Below are positions 23,042 through 31,441 of a stretch of 35,473 bases of DNA, piece by piece. A program made the translations under genes and the position numbers. The notes below the pieces were generated by a model. The model saw only the letters and a program-made list of their open reading frames with translations. It had not been told where the DNA came from and made no database searches. Positions within the stretch are counted from its first letter, which is position 1. Every line of letters starts with the position of its first letter. Source of the DNA: an uncultured Oscillospiraceae bacterium (GTDB taxonomy: Bacteria; Bacillota; Clostridia; Oscillospirales; Oscillospiraceae). Location: positions 1-35,473 of the forward strand of contig CABSMJ010000024.1 in NCBI GenBank assembly GCA_902478785.1, read 5' to 3'.

Positions 23042-24873
23042 TTTTCCACACGTCCTCCCTTAAAGACTCCATAGCCGAAGTGGTCGCACCGCAGGCAGCG
23101 GGAGGACTCCTGCATGGCTTCCTCCAGGGTCATGCCGCACTCGATGCACTGGAAGTCCCGCTTGCGCTCGGCGGCGTCCCGTTCGGTGGTGTTGACCCGG
23201 CCGTGGGGCACCATGTCGGAAAAGCGGGGCGGGGGCACCTGGACATCGGACTCGATGACATGGTGGAAGCCCAGGTACTCGTCGATGTTGGCGGCAGCCA
23301 CCTTGCCTGCGGCAATGGCCCGGATGACAGTGGCGGGGCCGGTGACGCAGTCGCCGCCGGCGAACACGCCCTCCAGCTCTGTCAAACGGCTGCTGGACTC
23401 GGCCAGAATGGCGCCGCCCCGCTGGACCTTCACGCCGGGCTGCTGGAAGCCGTGGGACTCGATGCCCTGGCCGATGGCCACGATGATGAGGTCCGCGGCC
23501 AGACGCACCTGGGGCACGTCCGCCGTGTGGGGCGCCGGACGTCCGGCGCTGTCAAAGGGCCCGATGATCTGGGGCTGGGTCCACAGGGCCACGGCCCGGC
23601 CTTCCTCGTCGGCTTCGATGCGCACAGGGGCCTGGAGGGTCAGCAGCTCGGCACCCTCGGCCTCGGCGCCCTCCACCTCTTCGGGCAGGGCGGTCATGTC
23701 CTCCTTGCGGCGGCGGTAGACGCAGAACACCCGGTCCGCACCCAGGCGGATGGCGCTGCGGGTCACGTCCATGGCCACGTTGCCGCCGCCGATGACCACC
23801 ACCCGCTTGCCGGTAAAGTCGGGCAGGTCCCCGTCGCCGATGCCTCGGAGCAGCTCCACGGCGGACATGACACCCTGGCTGTTCTCGCCCTCGATGCCGG
23901 TCTTCTTGTCCGTATGGGCGCCAATGGCCAGATACAGGCAGTCATAGCGGGACTTGAGCTCTTCAAAGGTGATGTCCGTGCCCACATCCACATCCGTGTG
24001 GACCTCGATGCCCAGGGACAGGATGGAAGCGATCTCCGCGTCCAGCTTGGTCCGGGGCAAACGGTAGTCAGGGATGCCGTAGCGCAGCATACCGCCCAGC
24101 TGGTGGCGCTTTTCGTAGACCGTCACCTTGTGGCCCATGAGGGACAGGTAGTAGGCCGCCGACAGTCCGCCGGGGCCGCCGCCCACCACCGCCACGGTCT
24201 TGCCGGTGGGCTGGGCGCAGGGGGGATTGGGTACATCGCCGGCGTTGTCCACGGCGAAGCGCTTGAGGGCTCGGACGTTGACAGCGTCGTCCACCATCCG
24301 GCGCCGGCACCGGGCCTCGCAGGGGTGCTCGCAGATGTAGGCGCAGGTGGTGGGGAAGGGGTTGTCCTTGCGGATGAGCTTCACCGCGTCGGCGTAGCGG
24401 CCTTGGCTGACCAGGGCGATGTAGCCGGGGATGTCCACGCCGGCGGGACACAGCGCCACGCAGGGCACCGGGTTCTTCAGACTGCCCAGGCAGCGGTGGC
24501 GGAGGATGTGCTCCTCATAGTCATCCCGGAAGCCCTGAACACCCATCAGCACCAGCCGGGCAGCCTGGATGCCGATGGCGCAGTCGGCAGTGTCTACGAT
24601 GGTCTCGGCGGTGCGCTCGATGAGCTCCACCGTCTCCATCGTGGCCTCACCGTCCAGCACGTCCTGGAGCAGCTGAGACAGCTGGCCCAGACCGATACGG
24701 CAGGGAACGCATTTGCCGCAGGTCTGGGCGTGACAGAGGTTGAGGAAATTCCAGGCCATGTCGATGGGACAAAGGCCCGGAGGGCTGGAGGCAATACGGC
24801 GCTCCACATCCCGGTAGAGCTGGTCTACCACGGTCTGGGAGCGGCTGGGGGTTTGGATATCTAGTCTGCTCAA
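23035..24873 (-). CDS. NuoF-type iron-sulfur segment fused to GltD-like NAD(P)H flavoprotein
   Basis: 612 residues from TTG 24873, chosen because AGGAG lies 8 bases upstream; GTG 24882 has none. Residues 1-120 match the C-terminal iron-sulfur part of NuoF/HydB (TCGKCVPCRIG with Cys52, 55, 58, and ADCAIG for the fourth ligand). Residues from about 125 are a glutamate-synthase small-subunit-type protein: Cys-rich N-terminal cluster region (CVALCPAGVDIPGY, CAYICEHPCEARCRR), FAD site VAVVGGGPGGLSAAYY, NAD(P)H site VVVIGGGNVAMD, and FAGGDCVTGPATVI. A C-terminal Cys cluster (CIECG, CLRCDH) follows. The FMN/NADH domain of NuoF is missing. Coupled to hydA, it probably passes electrons between NAD(P)H or ferredoxin and the hydrogenase. 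Confidence 0.88.
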   Translation of the reverse strand: MSRLDIQTPSRSQTVVDQLYRDVERRIASSPPGLCPIDMAWNFLNLCHAQTCGKCVPCRIGLGQLSQLLQDVLDGEATMETVELIERTAETIVDTADCAIGIQAARLVLMGVQGFRDDYEEHILRHRCLGSLKNPVPCVALCPAGVDIPGYIALVSQGRYADAVKLIRKDNPFPTTCAYICEHPCEARCRRRMVDDAVNVRALKRFAVDNAGDVPNPPCAQPTGKTVAVVGGGPGGLSAAYYLSLMGHKVTVYEKRHQLGGMLRYGIPDYRLPRTKLDAEIASILSLGIEVHTDVDVGTDITFEELKSRYDCLYLAIGAHTDKKTGIEGENSQGVMSAVELLRGIGDGDLPDFTGKRVVVIGGGNVAMDVTRSAIRLGADRVFCVYRRRKEDMTALPEEVEGAEAEGAELLTLQAPVRIEADEEGRAVALWTQPQIIGPFDSAGRPAPHTADVPQVRLAADLIIVAIGQGIESHGFQQPGVKVQRGGAILAESSSRLTELEGVFAGGDCVTGPATVIRAIAAGKVAAANIDEYLGFHHVIESDVQVPPPRFSDMVPHGRVNTTERDAAERKRDFQCIECGMTLEEAMQESSRCLRCDHFGYGVFKGGRVEKW

Positions 24874-25003
24874 TGCGCTCACTCCTTTTCATCCTGCCGC
24901 TCTGTCCGATGGACCGGTGGGCGGCGCAGTAGAGGGAAAAGACAGGGTAATGTCTCATTGGTTAAAGACCATTTTGTCGGCATTTGAGGGAAATGTCCAT
25001 AGG

Positions 25004-25567
25004 TTAGCTTTTCCTCACTTCAAAAAACGGGGAAATAACCAAAAAGCAGTAGGAATTTTGACTATTTCGCACAGGGAGGACATTTGTCGGCGGCAGAAAA
25101 TCAGCGGCGGACGAAAAAAAGCCCCCGCCGTACCAACGGCGGGGGGGAAAGAGAAAACAAGGAATTATTTGGGCATTGGGCAGCCAGGTGTTGTCAAAGC
25201 CGTAGGGCAGCAGTTCCTTCAAAGCAAAGGTCCTGGATTCCCCGGCCCGGTTCAAGCAGATGACCTCTATGTCTGGTGCAAACTCTTGGAGCACCTGGCG
25301 GCATACGCCGCAGGGCACGCAGAAGTCCTCGCTGCGGCCGGCTACGGCGATGCGCACGAAGTCCCGGTGGCCCTCACTGACGGCCTTGCCCACGGCCACC
25401 CGCTCCGCGCAGATGGTGGGGGAATAGCCGGCGTTTTCCACGTTGCAGCCGGTGAATACGGACCCGTCGCTGCACTCCAGTGCGGCGCCCACGGGGAAGT
25501 GGGAGTAGGGGCAGTAGGCCCGGTCCAGCATGGCCATGGCAGTGGCGCAGAGTTCCTCCTTTGTCAT
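25004..25567 (-). CDS. cdd: Cytidine deaminase with unusual C-terminal extension
   Basis: 187 residues from ATG 25567 (GGAGG 8 bases upstream). The first 125 residues are a complete tetrameric-type cytidine deaminase, which converts cytidine and deoxycytidine to uridines in pyrimidine salvage: FPVGAAL, GCNVENAGYSPTICAERVAV with zinc ligand Cys53 and catalytic Glu55, and PCGVCRQVL with Cys86 and Cys89. The family normally ends soon after LLPxxF, which is here at 120-124. The frame instead continues for about 60 residues that look non-coding in character and runs straight through an intrinsic terminator, so the natural stop has probably been lost. The gene follows the deacetylase gene by 24 bases. 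Confidence 0.9.
   Translation of the reverse strand: MTKEELCATAMAMLDRAYCPYSHFPVGAALECSDGSVFTGCNVENAGYSPTICAERVAVGKAVSEGHRDFVRIAVAGRSEDFCVPCGVCRQVLQEFAPDIEVICLNRAGESRTFALKELLPYGFDNTWLPNAQIIPCFLFPPRRWYGGGFFSSAADFLPPTNVLPVRNSQNSYCFLVISPFFEVRKS
25114..25147 (-). terminator. Intrinsic terminator lying inside the 3' extension of cdd
   Basis: Minus strand: a 10-bp G/C stem (25121-25130 with 25137-25146), 6-base loop, then seven T. It falls within codons 140-151 of the cdd reading frame. Confidence 0.9.
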
Positions 25568-25591
25568 GTCCAGCCCTCCTTTCAAAAAGCG

Positions 25592-26842
25592 TCAGTTGGT
25601 GGTACTTTTGGGCGTCCAGCGGACCTCCCGCTGGGGCCGCACGTCCAGGTCGATGATGTCCCGGGCGTCATAGAACTGGCTGTACCAGCCAAGCACCTTG
25701 TCGGTGCCTCGAAGAGTGGTGCCGTCGGGGTGGAGCCGGTCGCAGATGACGGCGGAGATGTCCTTCTTGATATAGCTGAAGCTGTTGATGCCCACGGAGC
25801 AGAAGATGCGGAAGCCCTGGCTCTGGAGATAGCGGAAGATGGGGCCGGTCTGATGCCAATCGTCTCCGTCGGGCCGCTCGCCGTGGGGGTAGAAGAGCAC
25901 ATTGGTGGGGCCCACCAGGCTGCCCACCTCGTCGGCCCAGCGCTGGGTGTCAGCCTGGATGGTCTCCAGGCTCTTGCTGCCGCCCAGGCGGATGTGGCCC
26001 CAGGTGTGGCTGCCGAAGGTCCATCCGGTGCGCTTGAGCTCGGCGATGATGGGCTTGACGGCCTCCCGCTCCTTCTGCCGGTTGGCCTCCTGCTCCTCCG
26101 TCCAGCTCTTGGTGTCCGTCTGGGTCCGGTAACCCAGGATGCCCTCATAGCCGGTGAGGCTCAGGCAGCCCTTGGCGCCGAAGGGGGAGAAGTCCGGGTG
26201 CTCCTCCACGAATTTGTCTAGAATAGGGATGGCGTCCAGGTCCCGGGACACCACGTCGTTGCCCTGGGGATCCTTGCCGTAGGAGGCAATCTTGCCGTCG
26301 TCCCCGATGATGAGCTTCCAGGCAAAGCCGTTGGTAAGCATATATTCATAGTAGTTGGTGTCGTCGAAGGAGAGAATCAGAGGCTTTTTCCCCTCCGGCA
26401 GGTACAGCGTATTGCGCACCATTTTGGCGTTGCCGTTTTCGTCGGTGGTCTCGCTCCACACGTCGGCGATGTCCACCAGGATATAGCCCCGGTCATAGAC
26501 GCTCTGGAGAATCTTCTTGTATTCGTCTGCTGTAACCATGTAGTCGTCGATGCCGTTGGCCTCGGCGTCTCCGTCAAAGGCTAGCTCCGGGTAGGCCACC
26601 ACCGGGTGGAAGAACAGGTGCTCCACGATGCCGTCGTAGGGCACATAAGTTACGCCGTCCACCGATCCGCCCTCCGGCTCCACCGTGGGATCAGAGATGG
26701 TGTAGGGCTCCGGCTGAGGGGATTGTCCCTCCTGGGAGGAAGTATCCGGGTCGGCGGAGGAGCCGCTGGCAGAAGTCCCGCCGCAGGCAGACAGGGCCAG
26801 AACCAGAAACAGTGCCATTAGGGGCAGCAACAACTTTCGCAT
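25592..26842 (-). CDS. Polysaccharide deacetylase-like lipoprotein
   Basis: 416 residues from ATG 26842. A signal peptide with lipobox LSAC (Cys at about residue 20) is followed by a Ser/Asp/Gln-rich linker and a NodB-type deacetylase domain. Metal-binding motifs are LILSFDD near 138-144 (the TFDD equivalent) and GSHTWGHIRLGG near 287-298 (HxxxH). FYPHGERPDGDD near 324-335 is the third block. Such enzymes remove acetyl groups from peptidoglycan or other glycans at the cell surface. An in-frame upstream extension precedes the promoter and is excluded. It is co-transcribed with cdd, a pairing with no obvious functional link. Confidence 0.85.
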   Translation of the reverse strand: MRKLLLPLMALFLVLALSACGGTSASGSSADPDTSSQEGQSPQPEPYTISDPTVEPEGGSVDGVTYVPYDGIVEHLFFHPVVAYPELAFDGDAEANGIDDYMVTADEYKKILQSVYDRGYILVDIADVWSETTDENGNAKMVRNTLYLPEGKKPLILSFDDTNYYEYMLTNGFAWKLIIGDDGKIASYGKDPQGNDVVSRDLDAIPILDKFVEEHPDFSPFGAKGCLSLTGYEGILGYRTQTDTKSWTEEQEANRQKEREAVKPIIAELKRTGWTFGSHTWGHIRLGGSKSLETIQADTQRWADEVGSLVGPTNVLFYPHGERPDGDDWHQTGPIFRYLQSQGFRIFCSVGINSFSYIKKDISAVICDRLHPDGTTLRGTDKVLGWYSQFYDARDIIDLDVRPQREVRWTPKSTTN

Positions 26843-26854
26843 GACAAAAGATCC

Positions 26855-26874
26855 TTTCTTGTCGTTTCTTGTCG
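26855..26874 (-). repeat. Tandem 10-base direct repeat in the deacetylase leader
   Basis: Plus strand TTTCTTGTCG occurs twice in direct succession (26855-26864 and 26865-26874) between the promoter and ribosome site. Purpose unknown; it could be a regulator or RNA-binding site. Confidence 0.6.
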
Positions 26875-26882
26875 TGTGGCTC

Positions 26883-26888
26883 ATTATA
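26883..26888 (-). promoter_or_regulatory. Extended -10 promoter of the deacetylase/cdd operon
   Basis: Minus strand TGGTATAAT gives a TGn-extended, perfect -10 box. No good -35 hexamer lies at 17 bases. Confidence 0.65.
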
Positions 26889-26933
26889 CCAAAGGCAGAG
26901 GGAAAATACACAACAAAACGGTGACAAGTTGGA

Positions 26934-26975
26934 AAAGAAAAAATGCCGCGCCGCCCAACTGGGAGCGACGCGGCA
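26934..26975 (-). terminator. Terminator of the MarR/ABC exporter operon
   Basis: Minus strand TGCCGCG and CGCGGCA arms, with an inner GGGAG/CCC-type stem, are followed by a T-rich run. It lies about 20 bases past the last ABC gene. Confidence 0.82.
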
Positions 26976-26993
26976 AAAGAGAGGGGACTTATG

Positions 26994-28883
26994 TCAGGAC
27001 AGCTCCGCTTGGCCGGTGTAGAGCTGATAGTAGCGCCCGTGCTGCTTAAGCAGCTCGTCGTGGTCGCCCCGCTCGATGATCCGTCCCTGCTCCAGGACCA
27101 TGATGGCTTTGGCGTTGCGGACGGTGGAGAGGCGGTGGGCGATGACGAACACCGTGCGGCCGGCCATCAGGTGGTCCATGCCCTGCTCGATGAGCTTTTC
27201 GGTGTGGGTGTCGATGGAGGAGGTGGCCTCATCCAGAATCAGCACCGGCGGGTTGGAGATGGCTGCCCGGGCGATGTTCAGCAGCTGCCGCTCGCCCTGG
27301 CTCAGGTTGCCGCCGTCGTCGGTGAGCATGGTGTCGTAGCCCTGAGGCAGATGGCGGATAAAGGCGTCTGCGTTGGCCAGCTTGGCCGCGGCCACCACTT
27401 CCTCGTCGGTGGCGTCCAGACGGCCGTAGCGGATGTTGTCCGCCACGGTGCCGGTGAAGAGATGGGTATCCTGGAGCACCACGCCCAGGGAGGCCCGCAG
27501 GGAGTCCTTGGAGATCTCCCGCACATCGATGCCGTCGTAGGTGATGGTGCCGGACTGGATCTCATAGAAGCGGTTGATCAGGCTGGTGATGGTGGTCTTA
27601 CCGGCGCCGGTGGAGCCTACAAAGGCGATCTTCTGACCGGGCTTGGCAAAGAGGGAGATGTCGTGGAGGATGGTCTTGCGCTCGTCGTAGCCGAACACCA
27701 CATGGTCAAAGCGCACATCGCCCCGGACGGGGACCAGGGTGCCGTCGGGCTTTTTCCAGGCCCAGGCACCGGTGTCCACCTCTGTCTCCGCCAGGGAGCC
27801 GTCCTTCTGCAGCCGAGTGCGGACCAGCTTGACCTTGCCCGCGTCGATCTCCGGCTGGGACTCCATCACATCGAACACCCGCTCGGCGCCGGCCACAGCG
27901 GCCAGGATGGTGTTCACCTGCTGGGAGATCTGGGTGATGGGCTGGCTGACCTGCCGGGTGTACTGCAAAAAGGCACCCAGGTCGCCCAGCTGGAAGCTGC
28001 CGCCGCCGATGGCTAGCATGGCGCCCACGCAGCAGGTGATGGCGTAGTTGATATAGCTCAGATTGCCCATGGCAGGCATCATGGCACCGGCATAGGCCTG
28101 GGCCCGGGTGGCTGCCTGGCGGTAGTCCTCGTTGAGCTGATAGAAGCCCTCCTTGGCCGCCGTCTCATGGTTGAAGACCTTGATGACCTTCTGGCCCTCG
28201 ATCATCTCCTCAATGTAGCCGTTGACGGCGCCGATGGCGGCCTGCTGGCCGGCAAAGTAGCGACGGGACCGGCTGCCGATGACCTTGACTACCAACAGCA
28301 TGATCACCAGCATGCCGAAGGTGATGAGAGTCAGCAGGGGACTGAGCACCAGCATCATGATGATGGTGCCGGTAAAGTTCAGCGAGCAGGAGATCAGACT
28401 GCCGAAGCTGTTGTTGAGAGCTTCGGAGATGGTCTCAATATCGTTGGTATAGCGGCTCATGAGCTCGCCGTGGGTGTGGGTGTCAAAGTACTTCAGGGGC
28501 AGCTGCTGCATCCGGTCGAAGAGGTCGGAGCGGATGCGGGCCACGGTGTTCTGAGACACGTGGACCATGATGCGGGCGTAGCCAAAGGAGCACACAGCGC
28601 CCACCACGTACACGCAGCCCATAAAAAGGAGCATTTTAGCCAGGCCGGCAAAGTCGCCGGGGAGGATATAGTCGTTGATGAGGGGTTTAATGAGGTAGGA
28701 CCCGCCCACGGTGCAGGCGGAGCTGATGACCAGCAGCACGGCCACCAGGCACAAGGCGGCCTTGTAGCGGCCCAGGTATCGCATCAGCTTACCCAGAGTG
28801 CCCCGCAGGTTTTTGGGCTTTTGATAGCCGTGGCGGCCGGGACCGCCGCCAGGACCCATGGGACGTCCATTTTGCTTAGCCAC
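26994..28883 (-). CDS. ABC exporter half-transporter, catalytically complete subunit
   Basis: 629 residues: a Gly/Pro/Arg-rich N-terminus, six membrane helices (about 38-330) and a nucleotide-binding domain (about 385-620). Walker A GSTGAGKTT, signature NLSQGERQ, Walker B VLILDEATSS with the catalytic Glu, and switch VIAHRLST with the His are all canonical. Its start overlaps the stop of the other ABC gene by 8 bases, so the two form a heterodimeric type IV exporter of the BmrCD/TmrAB kind. Substrates of such pumps include drugs, lipids and peptides; the substrate here is unknown, but MarR control suggests a toxic compound. Confidence 0.93.
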   Translation of the reverse strand: MAKQNGRPMGPGGGPGRHGYQKPKNLRGTLGKLMRYLGRYKAALCLVAVLLVISSACTVGGSYLIKPLINDYILPGDFAGLAKMLLFMGCVYVVGAVCSFGYARIMVHVSQNTVARIRSDLFDRMQQLPLKYFDTHTHGELMSRYTNDIETISEALNNSFGSLISCSLNFTGTIIMMLVLSPLLTLITFGMLVIMLLVVKVIGSRSRRYFAGQQAAIGAVNGYIEEMIEGQKVIKVFNHETAAKEGFYQLNEDYRQAATRAQAYAGAMMPAMGNLSYINYAITCCVGAMLAIGGGSFQLGDLGAFLQYTRQVSQPITQISQQVNTILAAVAGAERVFDVMESQPEIDAGKVKLVRTRLQKDGSLAETEVDTGAWAWKKPDGTLVPVRGDVRFDHVVFGYDERKTILHDISLFAKPGQKIAFVGSTGAGKTTITSLINRFYEIQSGTITYDGIDVREISKDSLRASLGVVLQDTHLFTGTVADNIRYGRLDATDEEVVAAAKLANADAFIRHLPQGYDTMLTDDGGNLSQGERQLLNIARAAISNPPVLILDEATSSIDTHTEKLIEQGMDHLMAGRTVFVIAHRLSTVRNAKAIMVLEQGRIIERGDHDELLKQHGRYYQLYTGQAELS

Positions 28884-30639
28884 CGATGCTCACTCCTTCC
28901 TGCTGAGACTGATAGACTTCGCGGTACATATCACAGTGTTCCATCAATTCCTGATGATTGCCCTGGGCGATGATCCGGCCCCGGTCTATGACCAGGATCA
29001 GATCTGCCTCGCAGATGGAGGTCACCCGCTGGGCGATGATGATCTTGGTGGTGTCTTTGAGTTCATTGGCAAAGGCCTGCCGAATCTTGGCGTCGGTGGC
29101 GGTGTCCACGGCGGAGGTGGAGTCGTCCAGGATCAGCACCTTGGGCTGCTTCAAAATGGCCCGGGCGATGCAAAGACGCTGCTTCTGTCCGCCGGAGACG
29201 TTGACGCCGCCCTGGCCCAGATCGGTGTCCAGACCGTCGGGCATCCGCTCCAAAAATTCATCGGCGCAGGCGGCCCGGCAGGCCTCCCACAGCTGCTCGT
29301 CTGTGGCGTTGGGATTGCCCCAGAGGAGGTTCTCCCGGATGGTGCCAGAGAACAGAGTGTTCTTTTGCAGCACCACACTCACCGCGTCACGCAGATGCTC
29401 CATGGTGTAGTCCTTCACCGGACGGCCGCCCACTGAAACGGTGCCCTCGGTGGCCTCGTACAGCCGGGGGATCAGGGACACCAGCGTGGTCTTGGCGCTG
29501 CCGGTGCCGCCCAGGATGCCCACCGTCTGGCCCGAGGCGATGTGGAGACAGATGTCGTCCAGAATCCACTCGGGACTGGAGAGGTCATACTTAAAGGAGA
29601 CGTGGTCGAAGTCGATGGCGCCGTTTTTCACCTCCGCGGGGACCATGTGGCCCTCCGCGTCAGCCTCACGCTTGGCCTCGTCATCGGTGATGGCGGGGCG
29701 CTCATCCAGCACCTCCACAATCCGGCGGGCGCAGGCCACGGAACGGCTCATCATCATGAAGATCATGGAGACCATCATCAGGGACATCATGATCTGGGTG
29801 ATATAGGTGAAATAGGTCAGCAGCTTGCCGGCCTCCAATGTGCCGGCATAGACCATCTGGCCGCCGAACCACATAACGGCAATGATGGTGCCGTAGACAA
29901 TGAGCATCATCACAGGCATGTTGATAACCACCATGCCAAAGGCCTTTTGAGAGGTGTTCTTCAAATCCAGATTGCGCTTGGCGAACTTCTTCCGCTCATG
30001 GTCCTCCCGAACGAAGGACTTTACCACCCGGATGCCCGTCAGATTCTCCTGGACCACCAGGTTCAAGGCATCGGTCTTTTCCTGCAGGGAACGGAAGAGG
30101 GGGCTGGCCTTGCTCAGAATCAGGGCTACCGCCACGATCAGCAGAGGCAGGGCAACCAAAAAGACGTTGCTGAGCTTGTAGCTAATGGTGACGGACAAAA
30201 ACAGGGCCGACACCAGCATCACCGGGGCCCGGACCAGCAGCCGCATGCCCATCATCAGCGTCAGCTGCATGCTGTTGACGTCGCTGGTGAGTCGGGTCAC
30301 CAGGGAGGCGGTGGAAAACTTCTCGATGTTGGAGAAGGCGTAGTCCTGGATGTGTTCATACTGGGCAGAGCGCAGATTGGCACCGAAGCCCTGGCCTGCA
30401 ATGGAGGAGCAGGCAGCAGAGGACAGGCCCATCGCCAGGGATACCATGGCCATGATGACCATCTGGATGCCCTTGCGCAGGATATAGTCCTGATCGGCGT
30501 TGGCGATGCCGATGTCCACGATATCGCTCATGACCAGCGGGATCAGCAGTTCAAAGATCGCCTCGGCAGCGCTGCACAGCACCCCCAGGGCGATCCACTT
30601 GCTGTATGGCCTCGCATGAGGCCAAAGTCTTTTCAGCAT
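28876..30639 (-). CDS. ABC exporter half-transporter, subunit with degenerate ATP site
   Basis: 587 residues: six membrane helices (about 15-310) and a nucleotide-binding domain (about 345-580). Walker A reads GGTGSAKTT with Ala in place of the last Gly, Walker B is VLILDDSTS with Asp in place of the catalytic Glu, and the switch is AQRVTS with Gln in place of His. The signature VSGGQKQR is intact. This is the expected pattern for the partner that provides one non-hydrolytic site in a heterodimeric exporter. It overlaps the MarR stop by 7 bases and the second ABC gene by 8 bases. Confidence 0.93.
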   Translation of the reverse strand: MLKRLWPHARPYSKWIALGVLCSAAEAIFELLIPLVMSDIVDIGIANADQDYILRKGIQMVIMAMVSLAMGLSSAACSSIAGQGFGANLRSAQYEHIQDYAFSNIEKFSTASLVTRLTSDVNSMQLTLMMGMRLLVRAPVMLVSALFLSVTISYKLSNVFLVALPLLIVAVALILSKASPLFRSLQEKTDALNLVVQENLTGIRVVKSFVREDHERKKFAKRNLDLKNTSQKAFGMVVINMPVMMLIVYGTIIAVMWFGGQMVYAGTLEAGKLLTYFTYITQIMMSLMMVSMIFMMMSRSVACARRIVEVLDERPAITDDEAKREADAEGHMVPAEVKNGAIDFDHVSFKYDLSSPEWILDDICLHIASGQTVGILGGTGSAKTTLVSLIPRLYEATEGTVSVGGRPVKDYTMEHLRDAVSVVLQKNTLFSGTIRENLLWGNPNATDEQLWEACRAACADEFLERMPDGLDTDLGQGGVNVSGGQKQRLCIARAILKQPKVLILDDSTSAVDTATDAKIRQAFANELKDTTKIIIAQRVTSICEADLILVIDRGRIIAQGNHQELMEHCDMYREVYQSQQEGVSIGG

Positions 30640-31079
30640 AGATTGCTCTCCTCCTCAAGATTTTGAATAATGTGCAGCAGGTCCTTCTGAAGGTGTTCCC
30701 GCTGCTGCGGCGAAAAGCCACGGAGCATGGCTTCCTCTGCTTCGCAGATGCCGTGGTCAAAGGCTTGGCGCAGGCTCAGTCCTTTTTCCGTCAACAAGAT
30801 CCGGCGGTGGCGGGCGTCGGCCCGTCCGGGGGCCCGGGTGATGAATCCCTGCTCTTCCAGCCGGGTCACCACGCCGTTGACCGTGGAGGGACGAATCTTC
30901 AAAAATCGCTCCAGCTCCTGCTGGGTGGTCTCCTCCTGGTCCTGGTTGCGGATGAGAAAGGCCATGGCGTGAGCCTGGACCGGTGTGAAGCCATAGCGCT
31001 GCATGTGCCGCTGCATCATGCGCTTGGCCATATGGCTGCACTGGCCCAACAGAGGGCCGATGTGGTCGCAGCATTCCAT
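30633..31079 (-). CDS. MarR family transcriptional regulator of the ABC exporter
   Basis: 148 residues, full length for MarR. The winged helix-turn-helix includes TTQQELERFLKIRPSTVNGVVTRLEEQGFI (key blocks ELERFL, STVNGVVTRLE), then the wing RAPGRADARHRRILLTEKG, with dimerisation helices at both ends. ATG 31079 follows GGGAGG by 6 bases. The gene leads the operon with two ABC exporter genes (7-base overlap). It probably represses the operon through the TTAGC repeats that cover its own -10 region and start site, and releases it on binding a ligand. Confidence 0.93.
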   Translation of the reverse strand: MECCDHIGPLLGQCSHMAKRMMQRHMQRYGFTPVQAHAMAFLIRNQDQEETTQQELERFLKIRPSTVNGVVTRLEEQGFITRAPGRADARHRRILLTEKGLSLRQAFDHGICEAEEAMLRGFSPQQREHLQKDLLHIIQNLEEESNLC

Positions 31080-31106
31080 AAAAAGCCTCCCTTCCTGTCA
31101 AAAATA

Positions 31107-31144
31107 TTTAGCACGCTAATAATTAGCATGCTAAATATTAGCAC
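31107..31144. promoter_or_regulatory. MarR operator array with 15-base period
   Basis: TTAGC starts at 31108, 31123 and 31138, exactly 15 bases apart. The first two are palindromes (TTAGCACGCTAA, nearly perfect, and TTAGCATGCTAA, perfect); the third is a half site. The array overlaps the -10 box and transcription start. Confidence 0.82.
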
Positions 31145-31163
31145 GGCGCCGGGAATTCGTCAA
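31135..31163 (-). promoter_or_regulatory. Promoter of the MarR/ABC operon
   Basis: Minus strand TTGACG (31158-31163), 17 bases, TAATAT (31135-31140). Confidence 0.8.
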
Positions 31164-31257
31164 GGGGGATTTTTGAACGAAATGTAAACAAAATATGGAT
31201 GAAATATGGATGTTTTCCCGTGGCTGTAAACAAATTGTGAACCATTGGCCGGAGGTG

Positions 31258-31286
31258 TTGACTTTGCCGCGGGCAGGGGGTAGGAT
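31258..31286 (+). promoter_or_regulatory. Promoter without an obvious gene behind it
   Basis: TTGACT (31258-31263), 17 bases, TAGGAT (31281-31286). The next 230 bases hold no credible gene. Confidence 0.55.
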
Positions 31287-31292
31287 GAACGT

Positions 31293-31395
31293 GTCAAGAG
31301 GAAACACACACTCTTAACAAAACCATTTCTCCCCTCTCCTTTCTCTATATCATACGGTAAGGCGGACGGCGCAAGCCGTCCGCTTTGCTGTTTTT
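31293..31395 (+). ncRNA. Candidate small RNA or leader RNA
   Basis: A putative transcript from the promoter at 31258-31286 to the hairpin at 31362-31383 would be about 100 bases. The 5' half is unstructured and pyrimidine-rich (CTCCCCTCTCC), the 3' end is a GC hairpin followed by TTTGCTGTTTTT. A ten-codon frame (31285-31317) exists but its ATG overlaps the -10 box. I recognise no known RNA family. Confidence 0.35.
31363..31395 (+). terminator. Probable terminator of the candidate RNA
   Basis: A 9-bp GCGGACGGC/GCCGTCCGC stem with GCAA loop is followed by an interrupted T-run (TTTGCTGTTTTT). A second hairpin (31396-31405 with 31417-31426) follows directly. Confidence 0.6.
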
Positions 31396-31426
31396 CCAGC
31401 CGCGGTCCAAAGCGGGCCGCGGCTGG
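31396..31426 (+). other. Second hairpin whose loop can pair with the preceding terminator
   Basis: CCAGCCGCGG pairs with CCGCGGCTGG. Its loop contains CAAAGCGG (31408-31415), the exact complement of CCGCTTTG (31380-31387) in and after the terminator's 3' arm. Confidence 0.6.
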
Positions 31427-31441
31427 TTTCAACCTTTGAAT

